A stretch of 64,000 nucleotides of DNA from Aedes albopictus. Lineage: Eukaryota > Arthropoda > Insecta > Diptera > Culicidae. The position numbers and the translations under genes were made by a program. Below are positions 9,681 through 20,563 of the stretch, piece by piece. Location: NCBI RefSeq assembly GCF_035046485.1, contig NC_085136.1, positions 326,086,175-326,150,174 of the forward strand. Reading direction: 5' to 3'. Every line of letters begins with the position of its first letter. Position 1 is the stretch's first letter. A model generated the notes under the pieces. The model had not been told where the DNA came from, ran no database searches, and saw nothing but the letters and a program-made list of their open reading frames with translations.

Positions 9681-11389
9681 CATGGTGCGTAATACGTCAG
9701 CTCAAAGCGAGAGATGTGATCTATTCCCGCGCAGACAAAGGAAACGCCGTGGTAATCATGGATAAAACAGATTATGATAATCGCGTTTTTGAGATGATTA
9801 ACTCAGGTCCGTACGAAGAGAACAAGTACAAGAACGGAAAGCCCAAGGATCCACTCAATGGGATGGTTGAAGAAGCAAATTCAGTCCGTCATAATGTCGC
9901 ACGTTTGATGGGTGAAGAGAAACTCGAACGACGTTTTCACGTCCCCAATCCAAAAGTGCCTTCACTGTACTGCCTACCAAAAATCCATAAGAATCCGTTA
10001 GCCTTGCGACCGATTTCGTCAAACATTTGTGCTCCCACTGAAAAAATGGCTGCGTGGATGGTTGAAGAATTGAGGAAATACCCGATTTCTCACGGTAAAA
10101 GTGTTAAAAATTCCGTGGAGTTTGCTGAACAACTAAAAGAGGTCGAGTTACGCCGAGGCGAAATTCTGGTATCGTTTGATGTTACGGCGTTATTTCCAAA
10201 TGTACCAGTCCAGGGAGCCTTACAAAGTTTAAGAAGACACTTGGAACGGAATCGTGTACCACCCAACCAAATTCAAGCGTACCTGTTGATTGCGAAAGTT
10301 TGCATGAACCAGAGCTTCTTCTCGTTTAGAGGAAAGTTCTACAAACAAACATTCGGTCTTAGCATGGGTAACAAACTGTCACCACTGCTGGCGGACGTGT
10401 TTATGAGCGACCTGGAAGCGGATCTGTCTAAAGAAAAAATATTTCCCCGAGTCTGGAGACGCTATGTGGATGATATTTTTGCTGTTATTAAAGAGCGATA
10501 TCTTCAGCAAACGTTGGAGTTGCTCAATTCACGGCATGCGACAATCCAGTTTACGGTAGAAAGGGAAAATAACGGACAACTACCCTTTTTAGACCTGTTG
10601 GTCTCAAGAACAGCGGACAACAAATTAAAGTTCGGAATCTACCGTAAACCTACTTCCACGGACCGCTACATTACGTCTGATTCAAACCATTATGGCGCTC
10701 AAAAACAAGCAGCTTTCCATTCCATGGTTCATCGCCTCTTCAGTATTCCGATGGAAAAGGACGATTTCGTAGCGGAAAGGGATAAAATCCATAATGCTGC
10801 AGTGGTGAACGGATATGGAAAGGAGTTCGTGGACAAAATCCTTCGTAAACATCAAAGAAAAAAGCACAGACTGGATGCAACAACCCTTCGTCCGGAGAAA
10901 GAAGAAGCCCAGAGGATAAGCCTTCCGTTTTACCCCAAATTGACGAACCCAGTTCAAGCTGTCCTGAAAAGCCACGGTTTTCACGTGGTATACAAAAGTG
11001 GAAACACTTTGAAGGACCACTTGTGCAACCTTAAGGACAGAGTAGCATCTGGGGAAAAATCCGGTATATACGAAATTCCATGCCAAGACTGTCCTGCGGT
11101 ATATATAGGCCAAACCCGCCGAAAATTCAGAGTTCGTTTGCGTGAGCATAAGAATGCAGTGGACAATGAACGAGCTAACGATTCTAGTGTAGCGGCGCAC
11201 TCCACGGCCCAAAACCACAACATCAATTGGCCAGAAGCGAAACTAATAAAAAACGTCCGAAAAGCCTCCCAATTAAACGCATGGGAATCAATGTTCATTG
11301 CTACATCCGATCGTCCTCTAATGAATGAGGATGATCCTCCAATAACCTCGCCGCTCTTCCACTTGACGGAACGGATAAAACAACAATAA
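9681..11389 (+). CDS. Penelope-like reverse transcriptase with C-terminal GIY-YIG endonuclease
   Basis: Frame of about 570 codons without stops. It also stays open through the foldback arm back to 9458, but those about 75 residues are not Penelope. Motifs: ADKGNAVVIMDKTDYD, LYCLPKIHKNPLALRPISS (PKIHK is typical of Penelope), VSFDVTALFPNVP (motif A), QTFGLSMGNKLSPLLADVF (motif B), RRYVDDIFAV (motif C, YVDD near 10463), LPFLDLLVSR. The GIY-YIG domain has SGIYEIPCQDC (GIY near 11063) and AVYIGQTRRKFRVRLREH. The protein ends TSPLFHLTERIKQQ with TAA. RT and endonuclease core residues look intact, but the N-terminus is lost by 5' truncation. The protein would work in target-primed reverse transcription in the nucleus. 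Confidence 0.88.
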
Positions 11390-11893
11390 CAACCACCTCC
11401 CCCTGACGTATACTGTGCGCAGTATGAAAATGTGTTTGTGTGTAAATAATCAGTCGGACATCGTCCCGTAGATGGGCAACTTCGAGCCCGAAACCGGTCG
11501 ACCAAAAAGGTAATTTTTAAAGTTCCTTTTAATTAGTAAGAACGATAAGTGTTGTGTTCCGTCTCGTGTTCGCGTATTTTGTGATCGTGAATGTTCTTAC
11601 GTTAGCACAATCAACAAATTGTTTGCCACCTTCGGTACTTGCAACGTCGCCATTGAGGTGCTAATCGTAATGCTGCCGCCACCTGTCGACCACTTCACGC
11701 TCGCTCGTGAGAATATTCCCGTAATTATCTCGGCACATGTCGGCTTGTGGCACGAAGCCTCTGCGCGAGCGGTTCAACTTCTAGTAGAACTTTCGTGAGT
11801 CCTTAGCGCGGTACAGCTCTTCCATCGCTTCGCGATCTCGTTCATCCTGCTGACGCTGAAGACTGAGTTCTGCCTGTTCCGCGCCTGTCTGTA

Positions 11894-12835
11894 CCCAAGT
11901 AACCAAAAGTTCCGCTTCCCATGACAAAATGCACTTTCAAGTTCCGCGAAGTTCAGATAAAGTTCCAAACGGAACTTTCTGGCTGCTTAAGAGGCTAACG
12001 ATGAGCCTTGCTGGAACTTGGGTCACAAGTTCCGGCAAGGCTAATTGTTAGCCTCTTAAGCAGCCAGAAAGTTCCATTCGGAACTTTATCTGAACTTCGC
12101 GGAACTTTAAAGCTGCTTAAGATGCTATGTCGGAACTTTGTCGAAACTTTCAAGTTCATAGAAGTTCAGTTCAGTAGCATTGCGTTTCAATGAAGATTAA
12201 ATTTATTTCTTTTACAGAAAACAACTGTTTAAGCGTACACGAATAAAAGACAAATATGAATTTATCAAATCAATGAATTCTAGCTTGAGCAAAAAAAAAA
12301 ATTGCCGCCCATCGGATTCGAACCGACAGTCGCTGCGTGAGAGCCCTACGCTCTACCACAGTACTACAGCTGCGATTGAGTGGACAGCAGGTAAAGTCTG
12401 ACTTGAATCGATTTTCTGTCGGCAGCTAGTTTTGCACATTTGTACAGTAGTGAAGTTAGCTTGACTTTGTCAAGTGTCTTCAGCAGCGCAGCGGTAAGTC
12501 GGCAGGCCATCACGCAGGAGGATCCAGTTCAAATCTACATAGCAGCAACATATGTAAGAATATAATTATCAGTAGCAATTTCCAGACGTGAATCACAAAC
12601 CCCCCCCCCCCCACCACCAACAGGGTGTGATTCTGAAAAATACATTTTTGTTTTCTGCATGAATTTTGACAAAGTTCTGTCAGAAGCTGCTTAGAAGGCT
12701 ATCCAGCGTGCTTATGTGAACTTTCAAGTTCCAAAATTACTTAAAAATGAAGCTGCTTAGAAGGCTAACGAGCAACCTCGAACAAGCTGCTTAGCTTATA
12801 AAGTATCCTTTTATCTGAACTTTTGGTTACTTGGG
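11894..12835. mobile_element. TIR element, 942 bp, TA target site, internal hairpin and tRNA-like insert
   Basis: Perfect 19-bp terminal inverted repeats cccaagtaaccaaaagttc, flanked by TA on both sides (11892-11893 and 12836-12837). The left third contains a long imperfect inverted repeat (about 11950-12010 against 12020-12100; arms include gctgcttaagaggcta). Short phrases such as gaacttt and gctgctta recur throughout. No transposase frame exists, so it is non-autonomous. The TA site fits Tc1/mariner-like integration, but the ends match no family I can name. Inserted in LINE family B. Confidence 0.75.
12302..12378 (-). pseudogene. tRNA-like sequence with B box and T-run
   Basis: Read on minus: tagtactgtggtagagc resembles the D arm (A box), ggctctcacgcag resembles an anticodon arm with a possible CTC anticodon, and gtcggttcgaatccgat is a good T arm with a perfect B box. 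A run of ten or so Ts follows directly, as for Pol III termination. The acceptor stem and D stem do not pair well, so this is not a normal tRNA gene. It may be a tRNA-derived SINE head or a tRNA pseudogene. Confidence 0.5.
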
Positions 12836-13190
12836 TAACGTGCCTCGTTTGCTCTCGTACGGTGTTGCAGCATTCTCGCCCATGTTGCAATCTTCTCGTT
12901 TTTCAACTGTTCATATTCGCCGTCGTACCAGTCGTTTCTGTGATTCGGAGTCGCGAAGCCTAGTGCTGTAGCCGAGGTACTACCTATGGCGGATCGGATG
13001 TCCCTCCAGCCATCTTCAAGTGTAGCTGCGCCATGCTGCTCTTCCGTTGGTAGGGCCACTGCTAACTGCTGCGCGTAGTCTTGAGCCACTTCTACGTTAC
13101 GCAGCTGGTCTCGCCGGAGGGCCATCGTGCCAGTTCTGTTTAACGTACCAACCAACACTAGGACGACCACGCTGATGGGGCTACCACCTT

Positions 13191-14085
13191 GGATCTAGCT
13201 GGGCGTGGTGCAGCGTTTCTTACTCAGCCGCTGGATGCCAGAACAGACGCTGTTTGAGCCGCAGCTCCTTGGTGAACAGACGCTCGGATCGTACCTCCTC
13301 AATCTAGCTGAAGTCAGGACAACAGTGCCCAGGCTGCACTACCAGCTAAGCACACAACTCTTAGCTGGCGGTCTTTGTCATCGTTTGACCCGTGGAAGCA
13401 TGAGGTAGGAACTTGTGAGGACCAGAGCTATGTTGGACGCTCTCCATATCGACTCACCGTTTTGCAGCAGATATTGCAGATAAAGCGGTTTTTTTTTCGG
13501 GACTTTCTTGTAGAACTGGTCTAGCCGTACAGGTTTTTCAGATACCATATTTTCAGGTGAAGCTTCCAAAATGGTTGAATTTGGATACACTCATACCTCT
13601 ATTAAGGTAGGATACATTTAGGTAAAATCTATTGGAATCTGATTGTGCTCAGAGCAGCTGGAGAGTTTTAGATTAGGGATAAGGTTGGTTTAAGAGAAAG
13701 GGCGTGCTCAGGAGAGATCAATGATGCGGGGGGGGGGGGGGGGTCTTGTGTCTCTTTAAGTTTTCCTAAATACTTTCTTGAGCATAAATCATCAAATTTA
13801 CATGCATTACTTGTGTGCTTGTATGATTGAATGAAAGTCATGCTTACCAGCCTCATGAAACTGTGTGCTGACAAGTGGTAAGTTCAATGTTTATCTTTAA
13901 GAGTATTCTTGAGATTAGGTCATGTAGATCCAATCGTCAACAGCCTGGAATGTCTTGAATTTCTTCTGAAACCGTCCAAAGCGTTTATAAGCACCGCTGA
14001 AATCTTCTTGAAGCTTACTTGAGAGCAGTGCTCCAAAATGTATTTTCAGAAGCTGTAGGCCTCTTTAACCCCCATAAAACTCCCT
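13191..14085. other. Mostly unassigned; G-run; start of decayed repeat
   Basis: 13191-13400 continues LINE-like minus-strand sequence without a clear domain (a phrase SERLFTKELRLKQ is readable). 13400-13930 shows nothing recognisable except a G run at 13728-13743. From about 13930, ctgaaac-type decayed repeats begin. Confidence 0.4.
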
Positions 14086-14365
14086 GTAACGCCCGCGCGA
14101 CCCTCTGAAACCACCGAAAAGGCGTACGCCTTTGAAACCCGTCCAAAACCCTCTGAAGCTTCCAGAAACGCCCTCGAAATCCACCTAAAACCCCCTCGTA
14201 CCCCATGTAACGCATCTGAGACCCTCAGAAACCACCGAAAACGCCTACATAACGCCTCTGAAACCAGCCAAAAATTCGCTGAAGCTTCCTGAAATGCCTT
14301 CGAAATCCCCCCAAAGCCCTCTCGTTTCGCATGAAACGCACTTGAGACCCTCAGAAAACCCCCTT
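14086..14365. repeat. Degenerate ctgaaacc repeat, second block
   Basis: Same style as 5885-6480: phrases like ccctctgaaaccaccgaaaa and ctctgaagcttcc recur. Two larger units, about 14100-14225 and 14225-14355, are similar to each other (accaccgaaaa ... acgcc ... gaagcttcc ... gaaatcc), so a 125-bp duplication is likely. Confidence 0.55.
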
Positions 14366-14369
14366 CTTC

Positions 14370-14605
14370 TTCATCTTTATGACTCCACGTCCGCACTGGG
14401 ACTTGGCCTGCCTCGCTTCAGCTTAGTGTTCTTTAAGCACTTCCACAGTTATTAATTGAACGGCTTTCTTTGCCTGCCATTGCATGTATTTGTACATTGT
14501 GTGACAAATACAATGATACTCTATGCCCAGGGAGTAGAGAAATTTTTCCCAACCGGAACGGGAATCGAACCACTAGGCTAACTGGAGGACGGGTCGGACG
14601 CACGA
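14370..14605 (-). mobile_element. Feilai-like SINE, diverged copy
   Basis: Shares with the clear Feilai copies at 22718 and 30086 the phrases cttagtgttct, gcacttccacagttatta and actctatgccc in the same order, but with many changes. The tRNA-like head at the right (gggaatcgaacc, minus-strand T arm) differs from those copies. Probably a divergent subfamily. Confidence 0.6.
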
Positions 14606-15061
14606 AATATGCTGGGATGAAAGCGGGAGCCTCTTATCGAATTGGCGTGAACTTGTTGAAAGGTGGAAGCAACATTCCGATCAGTATGTAGGCAACGTTG
14701 AACCTAAGCAGTAAAGGGCGGGAAGATCACAAAAAGCGACAACAACAGGCTTCTTCAAAGTTTGAGTCGAACCAGGCACCGGAATCGCACAGTATTCAAT
14801 CACTTTCATTAATTATTATTGATAATCTCTCACTGCTGTAATTTGTTTGATGATCATTTTCAACTCTAATTCGAAACGACTTAATCCTAAGGGGCATATA
14901 TACCTAATATAGCTACATGGTTGGTATTTTAAATGACTTTCTGTTTCTGTTCGTCGGAAGATGGGAACTAGGGAAGATAGCACACAAACACTGCACCCGA
15001 AAAGGGCGATGATGATGAGTATTGCATATGGGATGAACTTCCATCAATTTGTTGAATCACG
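14606..15061 (-). other. Downstream flank and probable 3' UTR of the NK7.1 gene
   Basis: Sequence directly after the stop codon of the homeobox gene (read on minus). No repeat is recognised in 14830-15061, which is AT-rich as expected for a 3' UTR. I could not place a clear poly(A) signal. Confidence 0.4.
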
Positions 15062-15682
15062 CTACTCCATGTCGGTTATGTCGTTCATAGTGCCGTCATT
15101 CGGCGGCAAGTATCGATCACTGGGCAACGGAGGAGGTGGTGGGGGAAGGGAGCTGCTCGGCGGGGGAGAAGGTTTCATCAGGAAGTTGGTGGCGTTGCAG
15201 ATGGCATCCAGCGATATCTTGGAGGCGGAAATTCGGGATTCCACGTCGTTGGAGGGACTTCCGGTTCGATCGAGAATGGAAGCGAAGGGCGATGGGAGGG
15301 AAGCATCTAGCGGGGCGAGGAACTTTTTCGGGTCCTTTGTGGGTGCTTTCGGGATCAGAGGTTCTTGAGGGAGATCGGAAGCAATGGCATCGCCGGATTT
15401 GGACCGGCGCACTTTGGCACTGTTTTTGGGGAAATGCTTAGTTGGTAGTTTGGCCGGTTGGAGGTTTGTGGGGATGTCTGGAGCGGGGTGAGGAGAATAG
15501 GCGGAGGAGGATGAGGAGGAGGAAGCGGCTGGGTAGGAAGGAGTGGGGGATGAAAGGGTTAGTGGAGAAGGTGATGGAGTTTTGGGCGCCTTAGACTCCT
15601 TCGTTGAACTTGTGGGACCTGCCGCTGATTCACCATCTTGCTTCTTCCACTTTGTACGGCGATTTTGGAACCAGATTTTTAC
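15062..15682 (-). CDS. NK7.1: NK-class homeobox gene, last exon (end of homeodomain and C-terminus)
   Basis: Minus-strand exon after the acceptor ttgcag. It opens with VKIWFQNRRTKWKKQD, homeodomain residues 45-60 with the DNA-contacting W48, F49, Q50, N51 and R53. It continues for 206 residues in all to a stop at 15062-15064 (ends NDITDME). The tail is rich in serine and proline (ASSSSSSSAY, PPPPPPLP) with basic patches (KVRRSKS). Phase 0 joins exactly to the exon ending at 38231. The product is a DNA-binding transcription factor of the nucleus. The NK7.1 name rests on my memory of its homeodomain. NK class is certain in style; the exact member is less so. Confidence 0.85.
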   Translation of the reverse strand, partial: VKIWFQNRRTKWKKQDGESAAGPTSSTKESKAPKTPSPSPLTLSSPTPSYPAASSSSSSSAYSPHPAPDIPTNLQPAKLPTKHFPKNSAKVRRSKSGDAIASDLPQEPLIPKAPTKDPKKFLAPLDASLPSPFASILDRTGSPSNDVESRISASKISLDAICNATNFLMKPSPPPSSSLPPPPPPLPSDRYLPPNDGTMNDITDME

Positions 15683-16774
15683 CTGCAATGAAAAAAGGAT
15701 AAAAGCATCAATATTGCAAATTACAAAATCACAATTATAATGAAGGTATATTCTTCTGGTAATTTCATTCGAGTCCAGATTCAACCTTATCATTAATTCC
15801 TCAAATGTCTCGAACTTGTGTATGACTAAATTATTTATGATACCTGCTCCCTAATATATCCAAAAATTGACAAATTTGACAAACTACATTCCACTGTCAC
15901 CTAAATGACGTGTCACAATCCATTCCTATTCCACAAATGAATCAAACACTGGAATCAATCAAATCGTATAATCTTCGCTTCACCCAAACTTCCCAACGAC
16001 AACAAAACCCCCATGTGGAGGGCCTCCAATAAATCAATCCACCTCCCACCTTCCTACCCCCGTCCCATGCAGAGCCAATTCTTGATGGCATGACTGTCCG
16101 CTGCCGGTTGTTGTAAATGAGACAAATCACGCAGCTAAGAGTTCTAAAGCCAAAACCTCGACACATTGACGGCGTCGTCGTTAGGGCATCATCCACAAGA
16201 GGTGCCAGTGAAAAATGTCGAAAATGCAACAATCCGTTTCCGTCGTCTGTCTCGCTCGGCACCTCGCGATGCGCTGTGTTTAAAAACCCAAAAAAGGAAA
16301 TTAAATTATTGTAAAAATCCACTTCTCTATTTATTTCCCAAATTTACTTTTACCACAATCAAAATCAAACTTTCATTTACTATTTATAAAAAAAATATAA
16401 GGTTCGTAAAATAAATTATAATCATATTTTTCTCGGAGTTATATTCCGAAATCTCATAAAAAACTTTTAGGAAGTCAGAGCACCTATGAGGATATCATTT
16501 CAGATTGAATCATAATGCCAGCGTCTTTACTTGGACTTTGAGACCAACCAATTTGCCGAAAAATTTCAGAATTTACACTAACGAAGTTTTTGCTCACATC
16601 AAACACAAATCTAAACTGGCTTGCGATACATAACATGGTCCTCCAGAGTATCGGAGATTTAGGGGATTTCAGGTGCATTTCAGAAGATCTTTCAGGATTT
16701 CTACGACGCTGCTGGACGTTCAGGAAGATTCAAGGATTGATGGAGGAGTTTCATGGGGATATTAGGGTGAGGCC

Positions 16775-19385
16775 ACATAACATAAGTGGAACTACTAAGG
16801 AGAATGACGACGAAAAGTTGGTTCTTTTTGCTTCGAAGAGAATAGGTATAACTGGTATACAGCACACCGTTCTGTCATCGATATTCGTAAACAAAAACTG
16901 GAATGACAGCTCTCAATTATTTGCAGCTGGTATAAAACTGTGAAGTCTGGCTAATCCGATATTGAACACTTATGAGGCAAAATTTAAAAAAAAAAACATT
17001 CTCTTGAATTTATCAACAGATTTCTGACGAATACAGTTTTTTTATTAGGCGGTGCTGTAAAACTTAATTAGACAGGTCACCGAATCAGTGTAATTTATCC
17101 CTTTTGTAAATTATTTATATAACAAACTGAGGCTAGCTTGAGATTCTAGTTTTGTAACGAGCTCTTTCTTATTGGTCTTGTTTCTGTGAAAACTGTCAGG
17201 TTTTTCAATTCTAATAAATCTAATGCACCGTTTGATGACTTCAAAATTTGTTGCTGACTTGTACGTTTCTTCGGTGACCAGTAGAAAGCATGATTTTAAA
17301 AGCACTTACAGCGACAGGTCGAACAACACAATGTCGACGGGACAAAAGACAAAATGAAAAAATAAAAATTACCTTATTTTCAAAGATCGATAATATTTCC
17401 AGGAATGAAAAAAAGTCTACGAGTTTGATCCCGCTTTTAATCTGCACACTAAGATCTCGATCTTGAGCTCGGATTTTTTGTGCTGAGTTCATGGGCGAAA
17501 CTACAAATTTTTGCCAGGGGGTGCACCACAAGCAAATATTCATTAGTTCATCCATTCATCATTCATCGCCCCACAACTCACGGCAATGCATTAAAATTGT
17601 AGGGGGTGCCTGGCAACCCCGGCACCCCCGGTAGTTTCACTTATGGCTGAGTTTTAACTTAAACTTTACTATCGGGATCGACTACCGATTATCAAGAATT
17701 CAACAGCTGAGCTGGCTCGACAATTTAGCCACATTTAGCTCTTTACAATAACTTAGTAAATGAAGTCATCGAGCGAACCAAGCTTAATTTGCTGTTATTT
17801 TCACACTACGCGCGTTCGTTGCTATCGAGGTTGATATGCCCGAAAAACCGGATTCGTGCGGCGATACTGTGCGTTATACTAGTTTGACGTCTGCGACAAC
17901 GGCGACAACAAAGCACGCACGAGGTGGCTACTCCAGCAGTCGTGCGAGGGGCGACTGAAGGCAAAAAAGCTTGAAGCGGTGATAATATTTTGACATAAAT
18001 AAAAATTCGTATATTTTAATCATTTTTAGATTGAGTTTTGCCACCGCTAACAAAAATAACATTGAACGCACTGCTATGCAATCTGACGTTTGAGTATTTA
18101 TTTTATCTCTTCGAAGATTTACTCGAAAGTTTACCAACGAATGAAAAATGCAATACATACTTTTTTTATTTCATTGCGGATAAGAGGCGGAAAAGTGTTA
18201 CACTTGTAAAGAAGATCGTTTAGTATTGTATTTTTTTTTACGAATAATCAGACCTTCGTGACGAAATTGAAATCGCCCGAAAATCGTACAAATCTGTCAT
18301 CTCCGACAGCTATTCGCTTTCGACCCATGATTCAGGCGAAATCAGCGCGGTTTGTTATGACAACAAGATCAGCTGGTGGTTGCCGAACAATGAGGATGAA
18401 CGTAAACATTGGATGTTTAGCTGATTTTGTTGTGTAAACATGATCAGCTGGTGGACCGAGAACAATGAGAGAAATGTGTAAACATTGAGAAGGCCGGCGA
18501 AATCTGTCATTATCTCGGGCGAGTTGCTAAAGACCGGCAGCAGAGAGCGACAGCGAAATCGAAAGCGAAATTGGAGAACGACGAAATTTATTGCACTGAA
18601 GTCTAAGTGGAAAAAAAAATTACGATACAACATGAAAAAAAAAATGATCAATGTGCGTTATAATCGATTTTTTTTGACATCCCGATATATCTATTGTGTA
18701 GATGATGCAGCATAAATGAAAATGTTTATGTAGCACGATGCTTGTATATAAATACCCAAAGTAAAAAATTAATTTAATTTAAAAAAATAATAATTTTGTT
18801 CGACATGTTCAGATTGTGGGACCCCTCGTATATAACTGCTCAAGGCATACATTTAAAAATATCCTAAACTACTAAAGGATGAAAGTGAAATAATAACTGA
18901 CAGAAACTCGATGTGAATTTTAAATTTAACGGATTTCTTATATGAAATGTATTATTACAGATACACAGACTTGCAGTTGCAGGTGCGGAGTACAAAAAGC
19001 CCGATTTTTTAAACGTGTTGTACAAAATACAACAGCACGATCGCTCGAGTTAACTTCACTCTCGATGCCTACGCTGGCAGACACCGGATTGGCCAACTAA
19101 CAAAAAAAATCCGGAAGATTGCTCGCCGGAGGCATAGCAAGACCTCCTCAAATTAATCACTTAAATTGTTCGGAAGTACCCACCGGATCTAAGCGAAAGG
19201 AAGAAAAAAACCTGCCAGTAGTGAACATGCATAATTAAACATGATACATATTGAATCCTTAGATTCTTTTTAAATGTTAAGCTCGTAACTAGTATAATGG
19301 TTTTGACATTTCGATGTTCCTTATACCATGCTCAAATCCCACACTGGGTGCAACTTTCTGAGCGCGAGTTCCACTTATGTTATGT
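16775..19385. mobile_element. Candidate 2.6-kb element with 19-bp inverted ends
   Basis: The left end acataacataagtggaact and its complement at 19367-19385 are perfect inverted repeats. The 9-bp sequence ggtgaggcc flanks both sides (16766-16774 and 19386-19394). This is the pattern of a DNA transposon with a 5-9 bp target duplication; the split between end and duplication is ambiguous. The interior has no transposase and looks composite. It includes a short tandem duplication at 18366-18488 built on gatcagctggtgg and gtaaacattg. The symmetry does not extend past 21 bp, so this stays a candidate. Confidence 0.5.
18366..18488. repeat. Imperfect tandem duplication, about 70 bp unit
   Basis: The phrase gatcagctggtgg, followed by gaacaatgag and then gtaaacattg, occurs twice with an offset of about 70 bp. 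Spacing differs slightly between copies. There is no coding function. Confidence 0.5.
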
Positions 19386-20524
19386 GGTGAGGCCCAAGTA
19401 ACAATTCCGTTGCTGAATGGTTTTGTTTGATTTTTATTATTGTTTTATTACAGCAATTTTTAAAAATCACAGTTTAATGACTATGAAGAATTAGATAACG
19501 TGAATGAAAAATAATTAATTTTGTTCAAATTAGCAATGGATTGATAGTTTGCCGAAATTTCCATACATGCTCACATAAATAAACTCTCTCAGCTGAGTTT
19601 TCTTGTAATTCCAGATTAACAAATTGATTTATTTTTTCCAAGATGGTTCTATTCATTATTTTCGAAGCGCACCAATTTTATGTTTCTGCAACATCAAAAT
19701 TTACGGTAAAATTGAATGCGCTTAAGCCTAGCAACACATACAATACTAGAATATAACTTTGAAATGATCGTTTTCTACTCTGCGAATGATATCTTCTCCT
19801 GAACTTTACGTACCATTGAAGAAGCTTTTATGCATCTTGAGCTGTCATAGTTTTTGTTGAAAAAAAAACAACAAAAATCATCATGACCTCTTTTTCAGTT
19901 CGGAAAATTCATCAACTAGGTTTGAAAACAGTTTTATTGCTACTCTTAATACGGTCTGCAAAACCTCTCCGAGAGTGGTCCACTTTGTCGGAAGATGTTC
20001 TTGAAGAGGTTATCAAGAGGTTTCAGTGCTAGTTTTATAATTGGTCATGAAGATCTCTTAAAGTGCCGAAAAAAACTTAAAATGTTTCTATGAGGGGTTT
20101 CAAGGTGTTTGGAAACATTTCAGGGAATTTTGAAGGGTTTCAGCAGCGTTTAAAATGGTTCCAAAAGCTGTCTGGATGTTTAAAAAGGTGTCAGGGAAAT
20201 CAGAAATTTCTCTTTAAAAAAGTTCCAAAAAATTTCCTTGAGAGTTCGACCAATTATTCTGCTAGAAACTCCACCAAGTTCCACCGGTAATTTCTCTAGG
20301 ATTGCCCGTAGAACCCGTAGAAATTCCTACAGGAAATCCACCGCACATTGCCACAGGATTCGTAGTCGAGCGGATAGCGGGCCTAGATCTGTGCAGCGGC
20401 ATCAGCGCTATTTTTTGCCGGCGACGGCGGCGTTATCGGGGTCACGCCGATGGAAACTTTCAACGATAACCAAAATTTACAGGTTCTGTCGAACCACACT
20501 GGATGAGAACACTGTAACTATTGA

Positions 20525-20563
20525 GTCCCTGAAAATAGTCACAAACAGACCGAAACGTTGGAC
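20525..20563 (+). ncRNA. Decayed hammerhead-ribozyme-like motif (Penelope-type end)
   Basis: The order matches a type I hammerhead: GTCC, then CTGAAAA (core would be CTGANGA; one base off), a 3-bp GTC/GAC hairpin, GAAA, a tiny ACGT stem, T, and GGAC pairing with the first GTCC. The sequence is followed by aaaataaaata. Penelope-like elements are known to carry such motifs near their ends. One core base is wrong, so it should be inactive. Confidence 0.35.

Larger units (their letters stand above)
8288..11624 (+). mobile_element. Penelope-like element (PLE), 5'-truncated, 3.3 kb
   Basis: Flanked by a 13-bp target duplication, gccaccttcggta, at 8275-8287 and 11625-11637. The left end (8288-8358) is an inverted copy of 11514-11584 with about one mismatch. 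The right end extends about 40 bp beyond this repeat. Terminal inverted repeats of this type plus a short extra tail are known features of Penelope elements. The only gene is an RT plus GIY-YIG frame (see 9681-11389). A foldback element (8386-9680) is inserted near the start of the remaining coding region. Inserted in LINE family B. Confidence 0.85.
6530..13190 (-). mobile_element. APE-type LINE (family B) carrying nested insertions
   Basis: Minus-strand LINE pieces occur in order from right to left. EN/RT linker: 12838-13170 (NDWYDGEYEQLKNEK, RTRANEARY). Further linker: 11638-11891 (QADMCRD, EREVVDRW in broken frames). RT entry: 8004-8274 (WLKNNKAPGADQLPSELLKY). RT and C-terminus: 6546-7765. 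The 3' end is taccttaccgatcag (read on +), the same as in a truncated copy at 52906. Three insertions break it: a MITE (7776-7995), a Penelope-like element (8288-11624) and a TIR element (11894-12835). Removing them restores the order of LINE domains, though not an intact frame. A related copy runs on + at 55240-57130. Confidence 0.85.

Noticed and set aside
10682..11505. Minus-strand frames of 174-178 codons opposite the Penelope gene
   Set aside because: They are shadows of the plus-strand RT-GIY-YIG frame.
11455..11510. Hammerhead-like piece in the intact Penelope element (gggc/gccc stem followed by GAAA)
   Set aside because: The CTGANGA core is not present before the stem and stem I does not pair.
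12302..12378. Functional tRNA gene
   Set aside because: Acceptor and D stems do not pair, although the T arm is perfect.
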